From assembly GCA_017652545.1 (NCBI GenBank), contig JAGCAV010000340.1, positions 1-14,743 on the forward strand: DNA of 14,743 nt. Reading direction: 5' to 3'. Source of the DNA: Lachnospiraceae bacterium. GTDB lineage: Bacteria > Bacillota_A > Clostridia > Lachnospirales > Lachnospiraceae. Under the pieces are notes generated by a model, which did not search any database, had not been told where the DNA came from, and worked only from the letters and a program-made list of their open reading frames with translations. Positions 6,188-14,743 of the stretch are shown here, in pieces (position 1 is the stretch's first letter; the number at the start of each line of letters is the position of its first letter). Made by a program: the position numbers and the translations under genes.

Positions 6188-6216
6188 ATGACAAAAGAGT
6201 GTTAATCTGATACAAT
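6188..6216 (+). promoter_or_regulatory. Promoter of the V-type ATPase operon
   Basis: ATGACA at 6188-6193 (5 of 6 to consensus -35), a 17-base spacer, and TACAAT at 6211-6216 (5 of 6 to -10). This puts the transcript start near 6223 and gives a leader of about 77 bases. A direct repeat AATCTGA (6204-6210 and 6214-6220), exactly one helical turn apart, overlaps the -10. AGTGYTAA occurs at 6198-6205 and 6226-6233. Confidence 0.65.
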
Positions 6217-6299
6217 CTGAGCGTTAGTGCTAAGCAGAACCATCTCTGGTTAACGGCTTGATATTATGATTCTGATGGTTTCATGAAGGTGGTGATTCA

Positions 6300-6611
6300 A
6301 TGATAGGAGAAACCATTCGTGCTGTAAAGGAAGCGGAACAGAAGGCTGCCGAACTGGCAGCTGAGGCAAAGACACAGGCGGATCAGCTTCTGAAGGACGC
6401 AAGGACCAATGCGGACGCAGCGCTGGAGGAAGCAAAAGCAGCAGCAAAGAAGGTAAAGGAAGAGGCGTTGGAAAAGGCGAAAGCCGCCACCGAAGCTGCC
6501 TTTGCGAAGGCTGATGAGGAAGCTCTGGCGGAGGCGGAAGAATTGAAGCAGAAAGCTGCCGGGAAAGCATCGGAAGCAGCCCAGGCAGTCATTTCGAAAC
6601 TGCTCTCATAG
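6300..6611 (+). CDS. ntpF: V-type ATPase peripheral-stalk subunit G/H
   Basis: A 103-residue protein made almost wholly of Ala, Glu and Lys with no predicted breaks, so one long amphipathic helix. This is the form of the G-like stalk subunit (NtpF in E. hirae, AhaH in archaea), which pairs with subunit E as a coiled coil holding the catalytic head against subunit I. Low-complexity composition makes sequence recognition weak. The call depends largely on its place as first gene of the ATPase operon, as in E. hirae. An AAGGTGGTGA ribosome site (one mismatch to ideal) ends 5 bases before the ATG. Confidence 0.85.
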   Translation: MIGETIRAVKEAEQKAAELAAEAKTQADQLLKDARTNADAALEEAKAAAKKVKEEALEKAKAATEAAFAKADEEALAEAEELKQKAAGKASEAAQAVISKLLS

Positions 6612-6629
6612 TACAAGGGAGGTTTTTTC

Positions 6630-9142
<2,513 letters not shown>

Positions 9143-9182
9143 GCAAGAACGGGACCGGAGCTGTGAATGGGTATCGCAGATG

Positions 9183-9211
9183 CGCACCGGGCGCTGTTTA
9201 TGCCCGGCGTG
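9183..9211 (+). other. Intergenic hairpin between subunits K and E
   Basis: CCGGGC (9187-9192) pairs with GCCCGG (9202-9207) around a 9-base loop, and the stem extends outward by three pairs past one A-C mismatch. No T run follows, so it is not a classical terminator. It lies in the only long gap (112 bases) of the operon, directly after the gene whose product is needed in many copies. Confidence 0.5.
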
Positions 9212-9244
9212 AAGAACAAAGCGGTACCGGTTGATGTATAAGTT

Positions 9245-9250
9245 AGGAGA
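9245..9250 (+). promoter_or_regulatory. Ribosome binding site deciding the subunit E start
   Basis: AGGAGA ends 4 bases before ATG 9255. The in-frame TTG 9231 and ATG 9234 lie before it and have no site of their own. Confidence 0.75.
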
Positions 9251-9254
9251 AACT

Positions 9255-9845
9255 ATGGCAGGAGTAGATAAGATTACAGAAGAGATCCTGCAGGAAGCAA
9301 AAACAGCGGCACAGGCACTCCTTTCCGAAACGGAAGACAAGGTAAAGGAGATCGCCGGCACGGCTGCCAGGGAGGCGCAGTCGATCCTGTCCTCGGGAGA
9401 GGAGGAGGCAAAGCGCATCATCGCACAGCAGGAGGAGCGTACCCAGTCCTCCGTGATCATGCGCAAGCGCCAGGCGATGCTTACGGCGAAGCAGGAGGTG
9501 ATCGATTCGGTTCTGCAGCAGGCCTATGACAAACTGGCCGGACAGGACGGGAAGGATTACTTCCGTATGATCGAAACGCTGCTGAAGAAAAACATCCATG
9601 CGGGAGACGGGCAGCTTTGCCTGCCTGAGAAGGACCTGAAGAGACTGCCGGAGGGATTCGCAAAGGCAGTATCCGAGGCAGCAAAGGCTGCAGGAGGGAG
9701 TCTTACCATCAGTGAGGTTCCGGCGAAGATCGCTAACGGCTTTATCCTGAAATACGGCGGCGTGGAGGAAAACTGCTCGCTGGATGCGCTCTTTGCGCAG
9801 GCCAGAGAAACCCTTCGGGATCAGGTATCCTCCATACTTTGGTAA
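9255..9845 (+). CDS. ntpE: V-type ATPase peripheral-stalk subunit E
   Basis: A 196-residue stalk subunit. Residues 1 to about 90 are a charged Ala/Glu/Lys/Gln-rich helix suited to coiled-coil pairing with the G/H subunit. The C-terminal half is a mixed alpha/beta domain that caps the top of the A3B3 head, ending with a G-F-I-L-K-Y-G-G-V-E-E-N-C-S-L-D-A-L block typical of this family (C-terminal family segment I/V-x-N-x-S-L/F-x-x-L). The frame remains open to TTG 9231, but the ribosome site at 9245-9250 selects ATG 9255. Subunit C follows after 12 bases. Confidence 0.93.
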   Translation: MAGVDKITEEILQEAKTAAQALLSETEDKVKEIAGTAAREAQSILSSGEEEAKRIIAQQEERTQSSVIMRKRQAMLTAKQEVIDSVLQQAYDKLAGQDGKDYFRMIETLLKKNIHAGDGQLCLPEKDLKRLPEGFAKAVSEAAKAAGGSLTISEVPAKIANGFILKYGGVEENCSLDALFAQARETLRDQVSSILW

Positions 9846-9857
9846 AGGAGAGCGCAG

Positions 9858-10832
9858 ATGAAGGATATGGATTATATTTTCGCCGTTGCGCAGATCCGGG
9901 TAAAGGAAAAGGCCCTTCTTACCGATGCGGATATCAATCAGATGATCTCCATGAAGGATGAGGCGTCTGTCCTGCAGTTTCTGTCGGACCGCGGCTGGGG
10001 AGATCCGTCTTCTTCGCACGTGACTTCTGAACAGATGCTGTCCGCAGAGGAAGAAAAGAATCTGGCTATGATGCGGGAAATGAAGATCGACCCGAAGGTG
10101 CTGGAAGTGCTTTCTTTTCCGCAGCTGTATCATAATCTGAAGACAGCAATCAAGGAGGTCTGCACACAGGAGACGGTGCCGGGCATCTTTTACGCGCTGG
10201 ACCGTTATGACGGGAAAGAGATGGAGCGCATTCTGCGGGAAAAAGATTATTCCAGACTCCCGGAGCATATGAGAGCGACCGCGCAGCGCGCCTTTGAGGA
10301 GATGCTGTCCACCCGCGATGCGCAGCGTTGCGATATCATTGTGGACAGGGCATGTCTGGAAGCCATGGCAGCGGCAGCCGGAAAGCTGAAACAGCCGATG
10401 GTCCTGAAATACATTACGGATCAGGTGGCAGTCGCCGATATCCGGATCGCGGCACGCAGTGTCAGAACAGGAAAATCGATGAATTTCCTGAAAGAAGCCA
10501 TTGCGGAGGGATCTTCCCTGGACGCGGCTGCAGTGTGTACCGCTGCGGCAAAGGGAGAGGAAGCGCTTTATGCTTACCTGGAGAGCCACGGGTTCGCGGA
10601 AGCAGCCGCGGCGCTGAAGGAATCGCCTTCCGCGTTCGAACGCTGGTGTGACAACCGTCTCATGCAGTCGATCCGTCCGCAGAAAATGAATTCGGTTTCG
10701 ATCGGGCCCGTAGTGGCATATTATCTGGCCAGACAGAACGAAATCAAGATGGCCCGGATCATAATGACGGCCAAAGCGAACGGTTTTTCGGAGGAAGTCA
10801 TCCGGGAAAGGGCAAGGGAGATGTATGTATAA
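9858..10832 (+). CDS. ntpC: V-type ATPase subunit C (rotor-to-ring adaptor)
   Basis: A 324-residue, nearly all-helical protein of the AC39/d-type family. It sits as a funnel on the K ring and receives the D-F central shaft. The start Y-I-F-A-V-A-Q-I-R-V-K-E-K-A-L-L and the ending N-E-I-K-M-A-R-I-I-M-T-A-K are recognisable family segments, the latter matching the E-x-x-N-I/L-R-x-I/L motif near the family C terminus. Length fits the usual 325-350. AAAGGAG lies 7 bases before the ATG. Its end overlaps the subunit F start by 8 bases. Confidence 0.92.
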   Translation: MKDMDYIFAVAQIRVKEKALLTDADINQMISMKDEASVLQFLSDRGWGDPSSSHVTSEQMLSAEEEKNLAMMREMKIDPKVLEVLSFPQLYHNLKTAIKEVCTQETVPGIFYALDRYDGKEMERILREKDYSRLPEHMRATAQRAFEEMLSTRDAQRCDIIVDRACLEAMAAAAGKLKQPMVLKYITDQVAVADIRIAARSVRTGKSMNFLKEAIAEGSSLDAAAVCTAAAKGEEALYAYLESHGFAEAAAALKESPSAFERWCDNRLMQSIRPQKMNSVSIGPVVAYYLARQNEIKMARIIMTAKANGFSEEVIRERAREMYV

Positions 10833-11148
10833 GATAGCAGTGATGGGTGATTACGACAGTATCTACGGCTTCGCTGCCCTTGGCCTTACCACGTTTCCGG
10901 TCACTCCGGGGGAAGAAGCGGTCAGAACACTGCACCAGATCGCTGAGAGCGGATATGGGATCATCTATATAACAGAAGAACTGGCAGCCACCCTGAAGAA
11001 AGAGATCGCACGATATGCCGACCGGCTGACCCCGGCCATCATCCTGATCCCGGGCGTAAAGGGCAATACCGGGGAAGGCGTGCAGGGAGTGAAGAACAGC
11101 GTGGAGCAGGCAGTCGGAAGCGATATCCTGTTCGGCGATGATGAATGA
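10825..11148 (+). CDS. ntpG: V-type ATPase central-stalk subunit F
   Basis: A 107-residue alpha/beta protein that binds subunit D in the central stalk (NtpG in E. hirae naming, F in general naming). Family features are K-I-A-V-M-G-D-Y-D-S at the start, G-L-x-x-F-P-V (20-27), G-I-I-Y-I-T-E near 46-52, and I-I-L-I-P-G near 71-76. It begins inside the end of the subunit C gene, with AGGGAG 4 bases upstream, so the two are probably translationally coupled. Confidence 0.95.
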   Translation: MYKIAVMGDYDSIYGFAALGLTTFPVTPGEEAVRTLHQIAESGYGIIYITEELAATLKKEIARYADRLTPAIILIPGVKGNTGEGVQGVKNSVEQAVGSDILFGDDE

Positions 11149-11168
11149 GAGGATGGTGAACGGCTCAT

Positions 11169-12935
11169 ATGAGCACAGGAAGAATATTGAAAGTGGCGGG
11201 GCCGCTGGTCATTGCAGAGGGCATGCTGGATGCCAACATGTATGACGTGGTCCGCGTCAGCGAGCAGCGCCTGATCGGAGAGATCATCGAGATGCACGGT
11301 GACCGCGCCTCCATTCAGGTATATGAAGAAACACAGGGCCTCGGCCCCGGAGAGCCGGTGGAATCCACGGAAGCCCCGCTGTCGGTGGAACTCGGCCCCG
11401 GGCTGATCGGGTCTATTTATGACGGAATTCAGCGTCCGCTGAACAAGATCATGGAGACCACGGGCAGCAACCTGCTTTCCCGCGGTGTCGAAGTTCCGGC
11501 GCTGGACCGCGAGAAAAAGTGGCATTTTGAGGCTACCGCAGCTGTCGGTGAGGAAGTGGAAGCCGGAGATATTATCGGAACAGTACAGGAAACCGCGGTA
11601 GTAACCCAGCGGATCATGATTCCCTACGGGGTAAAAGGCACCCTGAAGGAGATCACCACCGGTGATTACACGGTGGAAGATGTGATCGGCAAGGTGGAGA
11701 CGCCGGACGGAAAAGAAGTTGAGCTCCGTCTCCTGCAGAAATGGCCGGTACGTATAGGAAGGCGTTATCAGAGAAAACTTCCGCCGGATATGCCTCTGGT
11801 GACAGGCCAGCGGGTCATCGATGCGTTCTTCCCGATCGCCAAGGGCGGCGTGGCAGCCATCCCCGGACCCTTCGGTTCCGGAAAGACCGTTACCCAGCAT
11901 CAGCTGGCCAAGTGGGCGGAAGCGGATATCGTTGTATACATCGGCTGCGGTGAGCGCGGAAACGAAATGACGGACGTTCTGAACGAATTCCCGGAACTGA
12001 AGGATCCCCGGACAGGCGAATCCCTGATGCAGCGGACTGTTCTGATCGCCAATACATCAGACATGCCTGTGGCAGCCCGTGAGGCTTCCATTTACACAGG
12101 CATTACCCTGGCGGAATACTTCCGCGATATGGGATATTCCGTAGCGTTGATGGCAGACTCCACCTCCCGCTGGGCTGAGGCGCTTCGTGAGATGTCCGGC
12201 CGTCTGGAGGAGATGCCCGGTGAAGAAGGATATCCGGCTTACCTGGGTTCCCGCCTGGCGCAGTTCTACGAGCGCGCGGGCCGTGTCATTTCCCTCGGGA
12301 AAGAGGGCAGGGAAGGTTCCCTTTCCGCCATCGGCGCTGTGTCGCCTCCCGGCGGTGATATTTCCGAGCCGGTCTCCCAGGCGACGCTGCGTATCGTTAA
12401 GGTGTTCTGGGCCCTGGATGCGGATCTGGCCTATCAGAGACATTTCCCGGCCATTAACTGGCTGACCTCCTACAGTCTGTATCTGGACGATATGGAGACC
12501 TGGTTTAATTCTCATGTGGAAGAAGACTGGATGAGCACCCGCCAGAACCTGATGATCCTGCTTCAGGAGGAAGCTTCCCTGAATGAGATCGTAAAGATGG
12601 TCGGTATGGATGCCCTGTCTGCAAGAGACCGGTTGAAAATGGAAGCGGCCCGGTCCATCCGTGAGGACTTCCTGCATCAGAACTCATTCGATGAGATCGA
12701 TACGTATACTTCTCTGAAGAAGCAGTACTATATGATGAAACTGGTCTATGCTTACTATGAGCAGGGAAACAAAGCCCTGGACGAGGGTGTTTCCATTTCG
12801 GATCTGGTCGGCGCGCAGGTGCGTGAGCGGATCGGCCGTTTCAAATATACGCCTGAAGAGCAGATCGATGACGAGTATGAGAAAATCTCCGAGGAACTTG
12901 CAAAAGAGATTTCATCCATGGTCGGAAAGGGGTAA
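11169..12935 (+). CDS. ntpA: V-type ATPase catalytic subunit A
   Basis: The 588-residue catalytic subunit; three alternate with three B subunits in the head. The Walker A motif is G233-P-F-G-S-G-K239-T240. E262 and R263 in G-C-G-E-R-G-N-E-M are the catalytic glutamate and its neighbour, one off from E. hirae K238, E261 and R262. [13 protein letters not shown] is the Walker B region. The extra domain near 110-190, absent from F-type beta subunits, is present and marks it as V/A type. Full length. A GAGAGGA at 11147-11153 is distant, and GGTGA at 11155-11159 is 9 bases from the ATG, so the ribosome site is imperfect. It ends 3 bases before subunit B. Confidence 0.97.
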   Translation: MSTGRILKVAGPLVIAEGMLDANMYDVVRVSEQRLIGEIIEMHGDRASIQVYEETQGLGPGEPVESTEAPLSVELGPGLIGSIYDGIQRPLNKIMETTGSNLLSRGVEVPALDREKKWHFEATAAVGEEVEAGDIIGTVQETAVVTQRIMIPYGVKGTLKEITTGDYTVEDVIGKVETPDGKEVELRLLQKWPVRIGRRYQRKLPPDMPLVTGQRVIDAFFPIAKGGVAAIPGPFGSGKTVTQHQLAKWAEADIVVYIGCGERGNEMTDVLNEFPELKDPRTGESLMQRTVLIANTSDMPVAAREASIYTGITLAEYFRDMGYSVALMADSTSRWAEALREMSGRLEEMPGEEGYPAYLGSRLAQFYERAGRVISLGKEGREGSLSAIGAVSPPGGDISEPVSQATLRIVKVFWALDADLAYQRHFPAINWLTSYSLYLDDMETWFNSHVEEDWMSTRQNLMILLQEEASLNEIVKMVGMDALSARDRLKMEAARSIREDFLHQNSFDEIDTYTSLKKQYYMMKLVYAYYEQGNKALDEGVSISDLVGAQVRERIGRFKYTPEEQIDDEYEKISEELAKEISSMVGKG

Positions 12936-12938
12936 GAG

Positions 12939-14303
12939 ATGGCAAAAGAATATCGTACGATACAGGAAGTCACCGGACCTCTGCTGATGGTGAATGGTGT
13001 TGAAAATGTTTCTTACAATGAGCTGGGCGAGATCGAGCTGGAAAACGGTGAAGTGAGACGCTGCAAGGTGCTGGAGATCAACGGCGACACCGCGCTGGTG
13101 CAGCTGTTTGAAGCATCCACCGGTATTAATCTTTCGAACAGCAAGGTCCGTTTTCTGGGGCACGCCATGGAGCTTGGCGTGTCGGAGGACATGCTCGGGC
13201 GTGTGTTTGACGGTCTGGGACGGACCATCGACGGCGGACCCGAGATCCTTCCGGAGAAGCGCATGGACATTAACGGTCTGCCCATGAACCCGGCAGCGCG
13301 TGCGTACCCGTCCGAGTTTATCCAGACCGGCGTTTCGGCCATTGACGGCCTGAATACCCTGGTAAGAGGCCAGAAGCTGCCTATTTTTTCCGCATCCGGT
13401 CTGCCGCATGCGCAGCTGGCTGCACAGATCGCCCGTCAGGCTAAGGTGCGCGGCACTGAAGAACCATTCGCGGTGGTGTTCGCCGCTATGGGCATTACTT
13501 TCGAGGAAGCGCATTTCTTTGAGGAATCCTTCAAGGAAACCGGTGCCATCGACCGGAGCGTACTGTTTATCAATCTGGCGAACGACCCGGCGGTAGAGCG
13601 TGTGTCCACCCCGCGTATGGCGCTGACGGCAGCGGAATACCTGGCGTTCGAAAAGGATATGCATGTACTGGTCATCCTGACGGATATCACGAACTATGCG
13701 GACGCTCTGCGTGAGATTTCGGCAGCCCGTAAGGAAGTACCCGGACGCCGCGGTTATCCGGGATACATGTATACCGACCTGGCTCAGATGTATGAGAGAG
13801 CAGGACGGCAGAGAGGGAAGAAGGGATCCATCACCATGATCCCGATCCTGACCATGCCGGAGGATGACAAGACGCATCCGATCCCGGACCTGACCGGATA
13901 TATTACCGAAGGACAGATCATTCTGTCCCGTGAACTGTACCGTAAGGGCATTACCCCGCCGGTGGACGTACTTCCGTCCCTGAGCCGTCTGAAGGATAAG
14001 GGAACCGGTGAAGGCAAGACCCGTAAGGACCACGCGCCTACCATGAACCAGCTGTTTGCCGCATATGCCCGCGGCAAGGACGCAAAAGAACTGATGGTCA
14101 TTCTGGGCGAAGCGGCTCTGACCGAGACAGACCTGATCTATGCGAAGTTTGCCGATGAGTTTGAGAAACAGTATGTTTCCCAGGGCTACAAGACAGACCG
14201 CAGCATTGAAGAGACGCTGGATATCGGCTGGGAGCTTCTGCGGATCCTGCCCCGTTCCGAACTGAAACGTATCAACGAGAAGATGCTGGATGAGTACTAT
14301 TGA
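12939..14303 (+). CDS. ntpB: V-type ATPase regulatory subunit B
   Basis: The 454-residue non-catalytic nucleotide-site subunit of the head. It lacks a Walker A loop and carries the B-type S-A-S-G-L-P-H (151-157) instead. Arg350 in L-P-S-L-S-R350-L is the arginine finger completing the active site of subunit A, at the same number as in E. hirae Ntp[12 protein letters not shown] (272-282) and E-R-A-G-R (286-290) are also present. AAAGGGG at 12925-12931, inside the end of subunit A, is the ribosome site. The 3-base gap suggests coupled and near-equal expression of A and B. Confidence 0.97.
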   Translation: MAKEYRTIQEVTGPLLMVNGVENVSYNELGEIELENGEVRRCKVLEINGDTALVQLFEASTGINLSNSKVRFLGHAMELGVSEDMLGRVFDGLGRTIDGGPEILPEKRMDINGLPMNPAARAYPSEFIQTGVSAIDGLNTLVRGQKLPIFSASGLPHAQLAAQIARQAKVRGTEEPFAVVFAAMGITFEEAHFFEESFKETGAIDRSVLFINLANDPAVERVSTPRMALTAAEYLAFEKDMHVLVILTDITNYADALREISAARKEVPGRRGYPGYMYTDLAQMYERAGRQRGKKGSITMIPILTMPEDDKTHPIPDLTGYITEGQIILSRELYRKGITPPVDVLPSLSRLKDKGTGEGKTRKDHAPTMNQLFAAYARGKDAKELMVILGEAALTETDLIYAKFADEFEKQYVSQGYKTDRSIEETLDIGWELLRILPRSELKRINEKMLDEYY

Positions 14304-14313
14304 TTTCAGGAAC

Positions 14314-14319
14314 GGAGGG
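14314..14319 (+). promoter_or_regulatory. Ribosome binding site for the TTG-started subunit D
   Basis: GGAGGG ends 7 bases before TTG 14327. No in-frame ATG is near enough to replace the TTG without cutting off the conserved N-P-T-R-M-E-L start region. Confidence 0.7.
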
Positions 14320-14326
14320 ATAGGAT

Positions 14327-14743
14327 TTGGCAGGAACACAGATCAATCCGACCCGAATGGAACTGACCAGGCTGAAACGGAAACTGGTTACAGCCGTGAA
14401 GGGTCACAGACTATTAAAAGACAAGCGCGATGAGCTGATGAGGGAATTCCTTGACCTGGTGCGCGAGAACATGGCGCTCCGGGTGAAGGTGGAAGAGGGT
14501 ATCCGCTCCGCCAATGCAAACTTCGTGCTTGCAAAGGCCGGCATGTCGGAGGAGATCCTGCACTCGGCGCTGATGGCGCCCAAACAGGAGGTCAATCTGG
14601 AAGCCGGTAAAAAGAATGTGATGAGTGTGGATATCCCGGTATTTCACTATTCCACCAGGACCTCCGATGAAAACGACATATACTCTTACGGGTTTGCGTT
14701 TACGACCGGGGATCTGGACGGCGCGGTCAAATCGCTGGCGGAT
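14327..14743 (+). CDS. ntpD: V-type ATPase central-shaft subunit D (partial, cut by window end)
   Basis: The first 139 codons of subunit D, the long coiled-coil shaft that turns inside the A3B3 head. The N terminus reads I-N-P-T-R-M-E-L-T-R-L-K, followed by G-H-R-L-L-K-D-K-R-D-E-L-M (30-42), both near-identical to the known NtpD start. The frame is still open at the last base, so the C terminus is missing. It starts at TTG, 23 bases after subunit B. This is the usual last core gene of ntp operons, so little of the operon should lie beyond the window. Confidence 0.94.
   Translation, partial: MAGTQINPTRMELTRLKRKLVTAVKGHRLLKDKRDELMREFLDLVRENMALRVKVEEGIRSANANFVLAKAGMSEEILHSALMAPKQEVNLEAGKKNVMSVDIPVFHYSTRTSDENDIYSYGFAFTTGDLDGAVKSLAD

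Noticed and set aside
6184..6189. TATAAT as the -10 of a second ATPase promoter
   Set aside because: No acceptable -35 lies 16-18 bases upstream. These bases overlap the -35 of the better promoter at 6188-6216.
6197..6233. A CIRCE heat-shock element in the ATPase promoter
   Set aside because: Two units match half a CIRCE site at 8 of 9 bases, but both point the same way. The inverted partner is missing, so it is not a HrcA operator as known.
9243..10589. A 448-codon minus-strand open frame opposite subunits E and C
   Set aside because: It spans two well-supported genes, has no plausible ribosome site, and shows no domain pattern.
12912..14339. A 475-codon open frame on the minus strand opposite subunit B
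   Set aside because: It lies wholly antisense to a highly conserved gene. Its product is rich in His, Arg and Gln with no recognisable motif. It comes from codon bias in the sense strand.

Overview
The window looks like chromosome of an anaerobic, fermentative Bacillota, most likely class Clostridia and Lachnospiraceae-like. The evidence is a complete-looking V/A-type ATPase operon in the order known from Enterococcus hirae (ntp), a two-iron superoxide reductase typical of anaerobes, strong AAAGGAGG-type ribosome binding sites, a C-terminal Fn3-like wall-protein tail, and clostridial-type phospholipid genes. Base composition is moderately GC-rich and looks even across the genes. I see no transposase, phage gene, integrase, tRNA, rRNA or CRISPR array. 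No stretch longer than about 210 bases lacks a gene.

Layout. (1) 1-1728, plus strand: the last 35 codons of an Fn3-like protein, then a cation diffusion facilitator and a MntP-type manganese exporter, packed head to tail and closed by a strong hairpin terminator at 1731-1764. (2) 1813-5556, minus strand: five genes transcribed as PAP2-family phosphatase, pssA, psd, pfkB-family sugar-phosphate kinase, cdd. They run from a promoter near 5616-5644 to the same terminator, which faces both ways between the convergent units. PssA and Psd together make phosphatidylethanolamine from CDP-diacylglycerol. (3) 5676-6141, plus strand: a monocistronic desulfoferrodoxin gene with its own extended -10 promoter, divergent from the lipid operon. 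(4) 6188-14743, plus strand: a V-type ATPase operon from a good sigma-70-like promoter, encoding subunits G/H, I, K, E, C, F, A, B and the start of D, which runs off the window.

Working together: the ATPase genes encode the membrane motor (I, K), peripheral stalk (E, G/H), central stalk (C, D, F) and catalytic head (A, B). Subunit K keeps all five side chains that bind sodium in E. hirae NtpK, so sodium coupling is predicted. The lipid genes, metal exporters and superoxide reductase are ordinary housekeeping or stress functions.

I did not find a convincing undescribed system. The points most worth a second look are the grouping of a PfkB kinase and cytidine deaminase with the lipid genes, a cysteine in the YHRxH motif of Psd, the expanded CDP-alcohol motif in PssA, repeats built into the ATPase promoter, and intergenic hairpins inside both operons. 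Start codons were adjusted from ribosome-binding-site spacing for mntP, the PfkB kinase and ATPase subunit E; subunits I and D use GTG and TTG.
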